A stretch of DNA of 64,000 bases, taken from positions 54,660,966 through 54,724,965 of the forward strand of contig OX393576.1 of assembly GCA_947652605.1 (NCBI GenBank), written 5' to 3'. How positions within the stretch are numbered: position 1 is the stretch's first letter; every line of letters begins with the position of its first letter. Below the pieces are notes generated by a model, which worked only from the letters and a program-made list of their open reading frames with translations, did no database searches and was not told the DNA's origin. This document shows, one piece after another, positions 35,768-47,333 of the stretch. The DNA comes from Elmis aenea. Lineage: Eukaryota > Arthropoda > Insecta > Coleoptera > Elmidae. The position numbers were made by a program, and so were the translations under genes.

Positions 35768-36280
35768 AGGGTAGTTCACATGGTGACACTAGCTTCGAGA
35801 CGTTAAATGTCATGACATCGCTTGACATCCAGTCTCATGGCACTGGGGCGTTCGTTCACACGTAAAATATGATATATTTGAGTGTCGCGACATCAAAATA
35901 AAAATTGCCGCACTTGTAAACTGCAGCAACGAATGTTGTAGAGAAACTTATTATTTTGAAGTGGCTATATTGTGGAATAGATTTGTCCCATAAACAAGAA
36001 TATTGTTAACAATGCTCTAAAAACGTTAAAACATCTATTAAGGACATGATAAATTGGATATCGATGACAAACAAATGGATATTATTTGTCTATTATAACA
36101 AATGCACGCTGTCAAAATATAAAAGTATGGTCAAGTACCGCATTTATATTATTAAAAGTTGGCAGTTGATGTCAGTGTCACGGTACTAGCGTCATGACAT
36201 CGCGGTATCAGGCTGTTCAGACAACATTTGATGCCACGGCATCTAGTCTCACGACGCTAGTGTCACAATGAACGAGGCTT
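35768..36280. mobile_element. Possible terminal-repeat element
   Basis: The left GTTCACATGGTGACACTAGC and the right, in reverse, GTTCATTGTGACACTAGC are similar inverted ends, with ATGTCATGACATCG-like motifs inside both. No target duplication is clear. Confidence 0.45.
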
Positions 36281-36287
36281 AAGTACT

Positions 36288-36460
36288 GTAAAGCTAAGGC
36301 CGCACTGCGGGATGGTTGGCTGGAGGCTAAATGGTAGATACACGCCGTCGCCTGGCAATAATTTGTTGTGAAACAAAGCGCCAGGATTGTCACCAGGCGA
36401 CGGCGTGTATCTACCATCTACCCTCCAGCCAACCATCCCGCAGTGCGGCCTCAGCTTTAC
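36288..36460. repeat. Near-perfect 173-bp palindrome (small MITE)
   Basis: Arms of about 70 bp (starting GTAAAGCTAAGGCCGCACTG and mirrored at 36441-36460) differ at a few positions around a loop of roughly 35 bp. The symmetry may extend weakly outward (TAAGT on both sides). It would form a strong hairpin in single strands. Confidence 0.8.
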
Positions 36461-36792
36461 GGTTAACTTAATAAGTACAGAAAATAATAGCTGGGTCTTA
36501 AATAATTACGATACGAGTTTACAAAATATTGCTTTATAAATATACACAGTGTGTACAAAAAGTAACGTGACGGGTCAATATTTCGTCTTATGATTAGGGT
36601 TTATACAAAAACCGACTTTTGAAAAACCGGTTTTCGAATACCAGTATTTCCAAAAAAACCGTTTAAAACCGGTCATTTTACACATGGTCATTTTAAAAAA
36701 ATACAAAACAAATTTCAAATAAAACCAAATAATAAGAGAACAAATAAAAATAAAATTCTAAATTTCTTACACCCCATAAATAGCATTTTTAT

Positions 36793-37151
36793 TTAATTTG
36801 CTTTTTTCTTTAAAAAATATGATTTTAAAAAACACAAAACGTTTACGGAATCATGACTTAATCTGGTTCGTGTTTGAGATACAAAATTACCAGGTATAGA
36901 AAACACTCGTTCGCTGGCTATTGAGCTGGGTTTTACTGTTTTTAAAGCTTCAAACAGTGTGTCCAAATTCTTTGTTTTTTTATTAGTTGATTCAAATACT
37001 ACAAATTCTGCCTTTAGGGTTTTCGGATTTGCTGTTTTTGCTAAAGGTTCCTCGATAAATCTAAGAATTGATTTCTCCATCTCTTCTTTCAAGACATTGT
37101 TCTTTTGATTATTATGATTTTCATCTTTATCGGAATTTGTTTCCAATTCTA
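36793..37151 (-). pseudogene. hAT transposase C-terminal (dimerisation) fragment
   Basis: The minus strand reads TLFEALKTVKPSSIASERVF, then SIPGNFVSQTRTRLS and VNVLCFLKSYF, the conserved dimerisation domain of hAT transposases. The open frame only continues further upstream because it runs into foldback D inserted at 37154. The catalytic core is absent. Confidence 0.85.
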
Positions 37152-37153
37152 TA

Positions 37154-38969
37154 CAGGGAGAGTCACGACGGACGCGTCGGAGTTTTATGGCGAAACGGTT
37201 TATATTTTCCAATTTCTGTCGCTGTTAGATTATGTAAGTGAATAAGGGCTACATTTTAAAAATATTTTCAAATATACAGGGTGCTCCAAAAAAGAGTGCC
37301 ATATCAAAGTTATACTTTTTCTTATGGAACACCCTATATATTTTTGGATTCCTCTTTAAATTTAATTCAAAAAATGTATAAGGTCATTTTGGTCTAAAAT
37401 CAACCGTTCTCGTGAAAATTGCATTTTCATGATAATACAGTATTTTCAAAAATTTTCAACATTTGAAAACTTTGACAAGTCTGAAGAAATTCGCTTGGAG
37501 ACAGGATTGACAATAGATTATGTAACACTTTGCACCATCTACATTTTTAAAATATTATACAGGGCGTTTTTTAAGCTTGGTCAAACTTGTAAAACTTTAA
37601 ACATTGATAACTCATTTTTTTTAAATACAACACCCTATATTTTTTTACACCGTCTTATAGAAAATGTAATTCTCTTTCGAAAACATTCAGACTGTTTTAC
37701 ACCTAAAATTGATATTTTCCGAGATATCGCGATTTTATTGTTAATTATTAGGGCAAAGTAATATTTTCAAGTAGGCTATGAAGGTAGAGAGCGGTAATTT
37801 GAAACAATTGAAAGAAAAAACAAGACACTTATAATTTTATCGTTTGACTACACACTTTTGACATTTTTTTATAAGATAGTTGTAGATTTACCATTTTTAC
37901 GTTAAAATATAGGTTTCTCATCAGGGCAACAATATTTTTCATATAATTGAGTTTGATCGTTTGCCAAGTCCTAAAAACCGATAGATAATGTATTAGGTAC
38001 GAGAACGGAAAGCTGATTTAAAAAAAAAAGTAATACTGACTTGTCTAATTTTGCATTTAAAAAAAAAACATAGTTGGTACTGTTTTCGGTAAAGTGTCGT
38101 AGTATCGTATCGTAAACAGACAAAAAATGGTTTATAGGATTTAGTAATTATCTTATAACACTGGTCCAATAAGTAAATGCATAAATAATTTTAAAAAATC
38201 TCTATTTAAACGTAAGTATGGTAAAACTACAACTTTCCTATAAAAAAATGTCAAAAGTGTGTAGTCAAACGATAAAATAATTACAAGTGTCTTGTTTTTT
38301 CTTTCAATTGTTTCAAATTACCGCTCTCTACCTTCATAGCCTACTTGAAAATATTACTTTGCCCTAATAATTAACAAGAAAATCGCGATATCTCGGAAAA
38401 TATCAATTTTAGGTGAAAAACAGTCTGAATGTTTTCGAAAGAGAATTACATTTTCTATAAGACGGTGTAAAAAAATATAGGGTGTTGTATTTAAAAAAAA
38501 TGAGTTATCAATGTTTAAAGTTTCACAAGTTTGACCAAGCGTAAAAAACGCCCTGTATAATATTTTAAAAATGTAGGTGGTGCAAAGTGTTACATAATCT
38601 ATTGTCAATCTTATCTCCAAGCGAATTTCTTCAGACTTGTCAAAGTTTTCAAATGTTGAAAATCTTTGAAAATACTGTATTTTCATGAAAATGCAATTTT
38701 CTCGAGAACGGTTGATTTAAGACCCAAATGACCTTTTACATTTTTTGAATTAAATTTAAAGAGGAATCCAAAAATGTAAAAATATATAGGGTGTTCCATA
38801 AGAAAAAGTATAACTTTGATATGGCACTCTTTTTTGGAGCACCCTGTATATTTGAAAATATTTTTTAAATGTAGCCCTTATTGACTTACATAATCTAACA
38901 GCGACAGAATTTGGAAAATATAAACCGTTTCGCCATAAAACTCCGACGCGTCCGTCGTGACTCACCCTG
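37154..38969. mobile_element. Foldback element D, copy 1
   Basis: The left end CAGGGAGAGTCACGACGG and the right, in reverse, CAGGGTGAGTCACGACGG are flanked by TA. Arms of about 740 bp mirror each other closely, so that the same 110-residue open frame appears at 37429-37761 (plus) and 38354-38686 (minus). The loop around 37900-38250 is not symmetric in this copy. Confidence 0.92.
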
Positions 38970-38971
38970 TA

Positions 38972-40341
38972 GAAGAATTTGGGTAAATTCTAGATTTTTT
39001 TTTTTTGACTATATCGGTTCTTAAAGCCAGCGTGAATATGTTCGATTTTTTTGCAACACCGTAAAAGTTACTTTTCAGACCGTTACTCTTAGCAACGGCA
39101 TACTGTATTAGTAGGCTTTGAAAATGATACAAAACGGTAAAAAATTTATTACAATAGTTTTGTGATTACCGTTGTAACCTAATTAACTTTTTTAAAGATC
39201 TTTTACCGTTTGGTATCATTTTCTAAGCCTACTTATGGAAAATAATTAATAAAGCACGCTTTTAAAACAATAATGTTCTTTTGCGATTTTCTTAAAAATT
39301 TTGTTATGTAAGGGTATAAAAAGTTTTAGTGCGTTGAAAAGAAAAAGAAAATGTCTTTCAAACCGTATAAAAAAAATATGAATGGTGCCATTAAAAAAAT
39401 ATATATATATAGTGCCGTAACTCCTAAAAAAACAAAAGAAAACAAAAAATTTACATTGACAATATTTTGGGAAACACTGTATCAAACAACTTTTATTTGA
39501 AACTTTTTTTGATAATTCTTTTCAATAACAAAATAAGTGGGGGTGTCATAAGTGATGCCTCACCCTGTATATCTGAGCAATAATAGTATGGGATGATTTT
39601 AGCATAAATAAGAACTACGAAATGAGATTAAATGAAATGAGTTTATAGTGCCTATTATACTGTACTTATAGCTGTCAAAATAAAAGCAAACTTTTCATAG
39701 ACGATTTAAATTAAGTAGAGCGATATTTGGAAAGCATATCAAATAAACAATCAATTGTCCATTTAAATTTTTCACTTACCGATAACTAGATTAATGCAAC
39801 AAAAAATACATTGTTGCCTAGAAACGACGTAGAAAAAATGAAATTAATAACCGATATAAGCAGGAAATTAGATCAATCAAATAAATTCTAGAACGGTGAA
39901 TATATTTTATTATATCTCGCTAATAAAGGTTAGCACAGTGTATTATATAGGTTAAAAAAGAATATAAAAACTTTATAAAATATTATATGTAATTGTGTAC
40001 AAATACACCAGTCAGTGCCCACGTCTAGACAGACATTCATCATTTATATGTTAATAAGTTTAACAAACACATTCCAGCAGAGCTTATTTCGCAATATTTG
40101 GGGAACGTTTGAGAAGATAATTGATTTTATGTTGTAGATTAATAACCACTGTACATAAAAAAAAAAACGCTGCATTCATTGCAAAAAAAAACGTATTGCT
40201 GAAAGTCTGATTTTATTTTTCAGTAGCCTTTAATGAATATACTGGTACATCAATTTTTAAAAAGGATAACCGTATTTGCTGACCTATAAAACGCATTTAT
40301 TTTCCTAATAGATTTTCCTTAAAACGGGGGAATCTTGTTTA
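38972..40341. other. AT-rich region, one isolated transposon end
   Basis: GATGCCTCACCCTGTATA near 39553-39570 is a right-hand end of the foldback group. Nothing else is recognised. Confidence 0.4.
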
Positions 40342-41617
40342 GGGTAATTCCGGGTGAGATGCCCCACCGGGGGAGATGGCAAAGTGCCCAAATTCACTTA
40401 GTTTGTAATATAGGGAGCTGTGTGTTCTACAGTAAGTTTGTTAGAACCACACGTTTATAAGTAGCGCTGTGCTGTGAAAATAAAGTTTAAGAAAGGTAAG
40501 TTATCAAGTTTAAATTTTTTTTAGCAGGCTTGAAAATGTTTAGATAATGACTCTAGTGCTTGTATATTTTTAATGCAATTAGGTGGATGGGCGATTTTAG
40601 TAGCATTTATTACGGTAGTATAAGGTTATGGAACGGGCTATGTTTCAATCCTTTCCCGCGCATAGTTTCTGTAATATAAGGTGGGGCATCTAACCCGATA
40701 TTTGGGATAGATGGCACAATGTAACTCGGGTGAGATCCCTCACGACCTGATGAAAAATTTAATACTAATATTCATAAATATGATCGTTATATATGTGTAA
40801 TGTAATTGCCTAACACCTGAGCCCCGACCCGGTCCAACTTCATCATCTGATCATCGATCGCCTGAGTCACAACCTGGACCATCTTCAGCACCTGATCAAC
40901 CTCCCTCTGCTGGAAAAATACTTGAAAAGATCTCACCCTTGCCGACAATTCCTGTAGGATTAAAGAAACGGGGTAGAAATATTGCCATTATACTAACTTC
41001 ACCCGAGAACACCGAAAAGGCAAAATTGTTTAAACAACGACTAACATAACGTAAAGGTTTAGTAAAACCCAGCTGTGCTCCAAAACCTGTCAAAAAATCC
41101 AATCAGTGTCTTCATCTGAGTCAGACGAAGAGTATGAAGCCGAAGAAAAAGTGATAACGACATTAATGATGAATTCAACGAGAATGAGTGTGTTGGATGT
41201 CTTGAGGATTACCACACCACAACCCGTTCAGATGATTGGATCCAGTGTGTTTATTGCAATCGCTGGATGCACGAAAACTGCACAAAATATAAAAACATGT
41301 GTGACCTATGTGGAAAGCATCGCCGAAAGGCGATTTAAAAAATTAAATGATATTTTTCTGTGTTCCTTTTTATACCAAAAAAATTATTTTAGTTTGTGCC
41401 ATCCATCCCTGACAGGTTGGGATAGATGGCAAAATACAATTTTTACTGATTTTTGTTTGCTTTTTTTTTAAATGTGTTATAGTTTCAAGTATTTGTGCTG
41501 AAAAAGTTTAAATACACTTTACTCAAACTACCACATAGTTTGTTTCCGATATAACAAATTTTCTTTAAAAAAAAAATAGTTTTTACCAATTGTGGGGCAT
41601 CTCTCCCGGACTTACCC
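40342..41617 (+). mobile_element. Pogo-type element, internally deleted
   Basis: The ends GGGTAATTCCGGGTGAGATG and, in reverse, GGGTAAGTCCGGGAGAGATG are flanked by TA (40340-40341, 41618-41619). It keeps only the 3' part of a transposase gene (40815-41340). Confidence 0.88.
40815..41340 (+). pseudogene. Pogo transposase C-terminal remnant with a PHD-like zinc finger
   Basis: One frame from 40818 reads a Pro/Ser-rich stretch (SSAPDQPPSAGK, ISPLPTIPVGLKKRGR) to a TAA at 41047. After a frame change 41166-41338 reads CVGCLEDYHTT, DWIQCVYCNRWMHENC and MCDLCGK, a Cys4-His-Cys3 zinc finger found at the C-terminus of many insect pogo-like transposases. The DNA-binding and DDE domains are deleted. 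Confidence 0.75.
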
Positions 41618-41619
41618 TA

Positions 41620-42550
41620 CTAAAAGCTGATATTTCGGGTGGTATTTCTATCGTCTAAAGTCTGTTGGTCTGTGTTAACTCGTTTGTAGTGGAGGATAAT
41701 TCTTCTTCTACAAGACATTGCACTAATAGACTAACACACCCATCACAAGACAATTAACTAAATAACATAGATACTTTACGTATCCCCTATCAAATTTCGT
41801 TTCGTTTTCCTGAACCGAAAATTAATAACGGTTAAAACCGGTTTTATCCGGTTTTTTTAATCACCAAGTCGAGAACTTTTTTTCTTAGTGACCAACCTCT
41901 TTTTACAAAATTCAGAGCAGAGAACTTTTTAAAGAACGATCGCCAAATATCAAAATGACAGTGTTGGCAACCTATTAATACGATAAAACCTTAATTATTC
42001 GAATATTCCATTATTCAGATTATAAATACTTCGTATGTATTAATATGTAAATCAGCATAGTTTGACTTTAAATAAAAACAAATTTGGCGTGATTATTTTG
42101 TACTTTTGGTATTAAACGTGAGATATAAAATGTTCGTGATGAATTTCCAAGTCCATTTACATTTTTTTTTTCTTTCTTAGCAATCGTTGGGCCCCCGCTA
42201 AATTGTAAACGGCGATATGTTCGGTTTTGATCATTATGGACGGCATAATTCAGACTAGCGAATCGCCATATTAAATTTTCAAAATTGTTAAACACACTTA
42301 ACATATAACCAAATAAATTTAGTGCATTTTTTTATTATTACACCCGTCAGGTGCAAAAACCCAACTATTAAGTCAAACCATAGATCATCAGCGTCAAATG
42401 TCATATTTTTAAACTGTTAAAAATGACGTGATTATAACGCGCTCTTTTGTTGTCCAATCAAGTGTATTTATTAATTGATGATCCAATCAACAAATTAGAA
42501 AAAATCTGTACGGTTACTTGTGTTGCACGAAAGTGCAAAAGTATTAGCAA
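41620..42550. other. AT-rich spacer; possible small frame on minus strand
   Basis: ACGGTTAAAACCGGTTTTATCCGG near 41829 resembles hAT-type subterminal sequence. On the minus strand 42068-42304 holds a 78-codon frame starting MLSVFNNFENLIWRF with fairly normal amino-acid composition, upstream of which lie TGACA/TGTCA motifs. I do not recognise it and cannot call it a gene. Confidence 0.3.
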
Positions 42551-43681
42551 CAGGGTTGAGGATTTAAATCAAGTGATTTTTAAAAAAAAAATTATCAATT
42601 TAAATCACAGATTATATGAGTACCTACAATATAATATTTATAAAAAACAAAATTGTATTACTTTTAGTAATTAAATACACGAAATGGTGAATAAACCATA
42701 TCAATTTGCTCTTGTAAAGTAATATTCATTGTGGAAATGTAATAATTCAAAAAATAAATGGCAAGTTTTTGACGTTAGCGAAGTGAACAGTAAGTTTTTT
42801 CAATTTCCACGGCACTCTATTGCTTAAATAACGATTTGAAGAAAAATGTCGAATATCTCGAAAAGTATGAGTTTTGGGTATAGGACATACTTAACAAAAT
42901 ATGAAGCTCTTTTAACGACGAATTCGACGACATAAAAAAATACAGGGGTTTGCATTTGAAAAATCGAGTTACGAGCTTTTGAAAATCATGGAAGTTATAA
43001 ACACCCCTGTATGTGTGATTCAAATTTTTTCATATCGAGCGAACAGATAAATTTTTTCTGCATGTCCATACCAAATTACAACTCTGTACTTCAAAATAAC
43101 TTCAGGAGACTTAAAACCTTGAATAATTTAGAAAATTAATTTTTTTTTACAACGCCGTATAAAAACCTGTAGTATTTTATATTGATGCAAAGCTAAAATT
43201 AAGGCGGTCAAAAATATTAAATAAAAAATTGGGTGTTGTATTTGAAATATAAAAGTTGCTATTAGTTCCAGAAAGGTGACTCACCCTGTATATTTGAAAA
43301 TATTTTTATTGTGTTGTTTAGAAAAAACTATATAAAATAGCATTTGAACCAACTTCATATCTCAAGCCGTTTAGCCACAATCGACTGATCCCGCACTAAT
43401 GACTCACCCTGTACATAATTAATTAAACATCACCATTTAGCACTGATTTTTTCAAAATTCTTAATCATTATATTTAATTTTTCATTTTGACAAAAATTAT
43501 CTGCCAATGAATGAAATATATTGGTTATTAAATACATTAGCACAAAACAGAAATAGCATGTGAATATGTCACTAAATTCGATAATATGGTACATTTGATT
43601 TAAATCAAAAAAATCTGATTTAAATCAAATAAATCGATTGTTTTGATTTTTTTTAAAAAAACATGTTTTTTATCCATCCTG
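42551..43681. mobile_element. hAT-type element
   Basis: It starts CAGGGTTGAGGATTTAAATC and ends (reverse) CAGGATGGATAAAAAAC. The 8-bp sequence ATTAGCAA is duplicated exactly at 42543-42550 and 43682-43689. Inside lie remains of foldback-type sequence (GACTCACCCTGTATA near 43279 and GACTCACCCTGTACA near 43402). No transposase is seen. Confidence 0.88.
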
Positions 43682-43689
43682 ATTAGCAA

Positions 43690-44717
43690 TAATGTTGTTA
43701 GCACATATGTATATGAAGAAGAGTGAAGCTCACTTGATCAAGTGAGATATTTTACTGCGTTGTGGAGTCTTTCCAGCATAGACGGTAAATTCACGTTTGT
43801 GTTTTGAATAAACATTAAATAGTGATGAACCGTTAAAACCGGTTTAAGGAATTGTATATTTCGTTTGCGTTATCGTTCTAGAACGAAAAATAATAATTTC
43901 GTTTTCGTTCTTATGAATATTTCGCTTTATTTCGTTTAACGTTTTTGTTTTCGTTTCGTTTTTAGTGTGATCAAAACAAAGAAAAAGTTATCATAAACAA
44001 CATTAAAAATGTTCACAATCTAAATAATAATCTACCATTTTGTGTAAACTAAGATAATGAAATAGGCAATCAAACTTTTAACAACTTCTAAGCCAAACTT
44101 TTCGCGGAAGCTCTTCTCACTCTGTTAAAACTTTTTGATTCAAGGTTACAATTTAAGAAGTCATTTCAAATATAAGCGAGGAATATAAAAACATATGAAG
44201 GTGTGTTTATTTGCAATTTTTTTCACACAATATCAATCAACTTACCGCAAATCTTATTGCACATTAACCTTGGCAAATCAATGTTTAATGTACTAACTAC
44301 TAATTTAACCACAAAATTGATGTTTCTTAATTATTGCACCTGGGATCGCTGCTAAATGATCATAACTTGTGCAATACAATTTATAGAATTCCGTTTATTG
44401 GTAATAATTATTGTTTTTAGTGGAAAATTACATACAACCGATTTAATTTACACACGTATTCTATCAGCAAGTAAAAAAAAATTGTTAATTGCTGATGATA
44501 GAGTATTATTCATTTGAGTTTAAATCGTTTCCTTAAAAAGCCAAGGAAAAATGAATTTTGCGTTAACAAACTTTTAACAAAGTTTTATCAGACTGCATAT
44601 TTATTTTATATACCAGTCATTAAGCTCAAATAAAAACTATTTATCTTTTATATGAAAAATCTCTTGTAAAAATGCTTTTAAAAAATATAATATATAATAC
44701 GCATAAACATTCTATTC
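43690..44717. other. AT-rich spacer
   Basis: AACCGTTAAAACCGGTTTAA near 43830 and TTTCGTTTTCGTT-rich sequence to 43970 suggest one end of a hAT-like element. No gene is seen. Confidence 0.4.
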
Positions 44718-46085
44718 ACACTCCATTTTGCCGATGATCAAATTATATTAGCCGAGGATAAAGACGATATCGATTGTATGCTGAGAAACTAAATGATGAA
44801 TACAACAACTGGGGAGTAATGGAAAACACTCTTAAAACGAAATACATACATCGCTGTAGGTGTATCAGGTCAAACTTTGCACCTCGACACTAACACGATT
44901 TAAAATGTAATTAAGTACAAATACCTGAGCATTAAAATAACGAACAATGCAAAACGCAACCAGGAAATAAGAAACCGAATAGTATAAGGAAAAATCATCA
45001 TTAGACAAGTTCATGACCTATTTTGGGACCGAAAAATAACTAAAAATGCGAAAGTTAAAATTCACAAAATAATAGTCGAAAATATACAGCGTGGTCCAAA
45101 TTCGATGGGATTGCATGGGTATCTCGCTTAATAGGCAAGGTAGAGAAACGGTTAAATTACCAAAAATGTGCAGTTTTTTGGGACAAACTCAGAACCTAAA
45201 ATATTCTATCATTTCCGGTTTTTGAGATATTAGAGAAAAACTGTTTTTTTGTCATATTAATAATATGTCATATCTCCGTTATTGTCGTAAATATCGAAAA
45301 AGTTTATTAACAATATTTTTATTTTAAGTTTGATTACACTAACAAACAAAAATTACCCTTGCCGTTTAAAAGTCATGACACAAACTTACCTTTCTTTAAA
45401 TAGAAGCTAGGTTGGCTATAACCTATTTAAATTCCTTATTTTGTTCTAATTCCAAATATGTAAGGGTTGATGTATTTATTTTTAATAATACGCAAATTAC
45501 AAAGGTTTTTCATTTTTTTTTAAGATGAAAAACCCAAAGTAGGCTGTGAAAACATTAAAAAAATCAAGAAAATACAGAAATTGATAAAATATATTTGACA
45601 ACTGTTCTGAGTCTGTTCCAAAAAACTGCACATTTTTGTTAATTAAACCGTTTCTTTATCTTGGCTATTAAGCGAGATACCCATGTAATCTCATTGAATT
45701 TGGACCACTCTGTACATACGAGGCAAAATCATGGCAAATACGTCAGTCTGAGAAGTTAATGGTCAAGGCGATACTGGCGACGATGCTGTGGCTAAACAAA
45801 AACAAGATACACAAAGATAATACTAGATGAAATAGGTGTAAATGTAGACATTATAGAGTCTATAGAACTCAAAAGACTAAGATGGTATGCGCACATACAA
45901 AGAATTAATGGAGGCAGATGACCCAAAAAAATACGGTAGTGGGTGCCGCCATATGTAAGAAGAAGAGGCCGACCAAGAAGAAACAGGGATCACAAACGAA
46001 AGAAAGCAATACTTGCAAGAGGCTTAAATGAAAATGATTGAAAAGACAGGCTAAAATGATAACTATGAAGCGAGAGACGGCGACA
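44718..46085 (+). pseudogene. LINE reverse-transcriptase fragment, split by foldback B
   Basis: The plus strand reads LFADDQIILAEDKDD (catalytic FADD box), EYNNWGV, KYKYLSIKI (the YLGxxI segment) and, after foldback B, ELKRLRWYAHIQRI and RRRGRPRRN. Several stops and shifts are present. The domain order is palm to thumb and C-terminus of a non-LTR retrotransposon. Confidence 0.85.
45087..45712. mobile_element. Foldback element B, copy 2
   Basis: The ends CAGCGTGGTCCAAATTCGAT and, in reverse, CAGAGTGGTCCAAATTCAAT are flanked by TA (45085-45086, 45713-45714). Its length of 626 bp against 628 in copy 1 shows one defined unit. It interrupts a LINE. Confidence 0.88.
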
Positions 46086-46089
46086 TAGA

Positions 46090-46910
46090 TAAAGATAAAC
46101 ATATTTATATTATATAAAAATTATCTTAAATAATTCTTCTAACTTCTTTTCACATATTCAGAGAAAATCAATATTAGAAAACTGTTTCTTAAAATTTCAC
46201 ATATTACGTTTTAACAACCGATGTTTTTAAGAAGATTAAATTTATAAATTTAAATATCTTTCTTCCTAATACCTCTTGTCACGTTATAGTCTGACTTTAT
46301 AATTTACATCTACATTATAACATCCTAGTATTCTAAGGCATTTGAATACTTCCGAAGATACTGTCTCTTTTCAATATTTATAACTTTAGAATACTACCGC
46401 TCATTCTGCGGAACTAAATTCCTATATAAAAGATTGCTATAGCTGTTGTTATACAACTTGCGGTGTTTCTATATACTATAATTCTAGATCTAAATTTTAA
46501 AACTAGAGAAAGTTTTTGCAAAACACAAAAACTGTAACATCTAGCAAACAAACGTCATGTGTGTGTCAGGATCAAATTTACATAAAATATCTGGGATTTG
46601 AAACAAAGAAAAATAAAATTAACAAAGAAATCAGTAAAATGAATGTTGCCTTATGTTAAAATAATCACTTGTATAATGAAATATTGAAAAATTCATAATT
46701 AGTTCAAAGATTTTAAAAATATAAAATCTTAGAACTTTTTTGAACAAGGCATTACAAATTCTGCTCGGTTGATTTAAACTTTAATAATTAAAGTGACCCC
46801 TAAGATGAGCTCAATAGTTTTAAGCTTTCAAGCCTTGTAAATGTTTTACTAACGCACTGCAAATATGTGTGTCGGAACTCGGAAACCAAACAACAGTAAT
46901 AAGTTTAAAT
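46090..46910. other. AT-rich spacer, no feature seen
   Basis: No coding pattern or element end recognised. Confidence 0.5.
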
Positions 46911-47289
46911 CAGGGACCCGAACCGCTAAGCATAACGGTTCAGTTCCGGTTACCGGTTCGATAAATTTTAACTTTTCGGTTTACGTTCCGAACCACCGCT
47001 TTTTATTTTATAACGATTCGGTAACCGGTTCGGCGACAACGATTTACTTCTGGTTCCGGTTCAATGCAAAACATGATGACAAATTAAAATTAATTAATAA
47101 AAATTATTGGACCCAACCGTTGTGTGAACCGGTTGAAGCGGTTTGAACCGGTTCACACCAGTGGGTTCGATTTTATCTTGGGGTTTTATGATTTTTTAAG
47201 TAAAAGGTTCGGTTCCGGTCCACGGCTCATGAAAAAAACATCGGTTCGTTCCTGTTTTTGTTCCAGTTCCGGTTCGGTTTGGGTCCCTG
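46911..47289. mobile_element. hAT MITE
   Basis: The ends CAGGGACCCGAACCG and, in reverse, CAGGGACCCAAACCG enclose CGGTTC-rich sequence. The 8-bp sequence GTTTAAAT is duplicated exactly at 46903-46910 and 47290-47297. The open frame inside (46865-47146) is a by-product of the repeat. Confidence 0.92.
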
Positions 47290-47333
47290 GTTTAAATATA
47301 AATGATTGAGTTACTTTACTGATTTAAGATATA

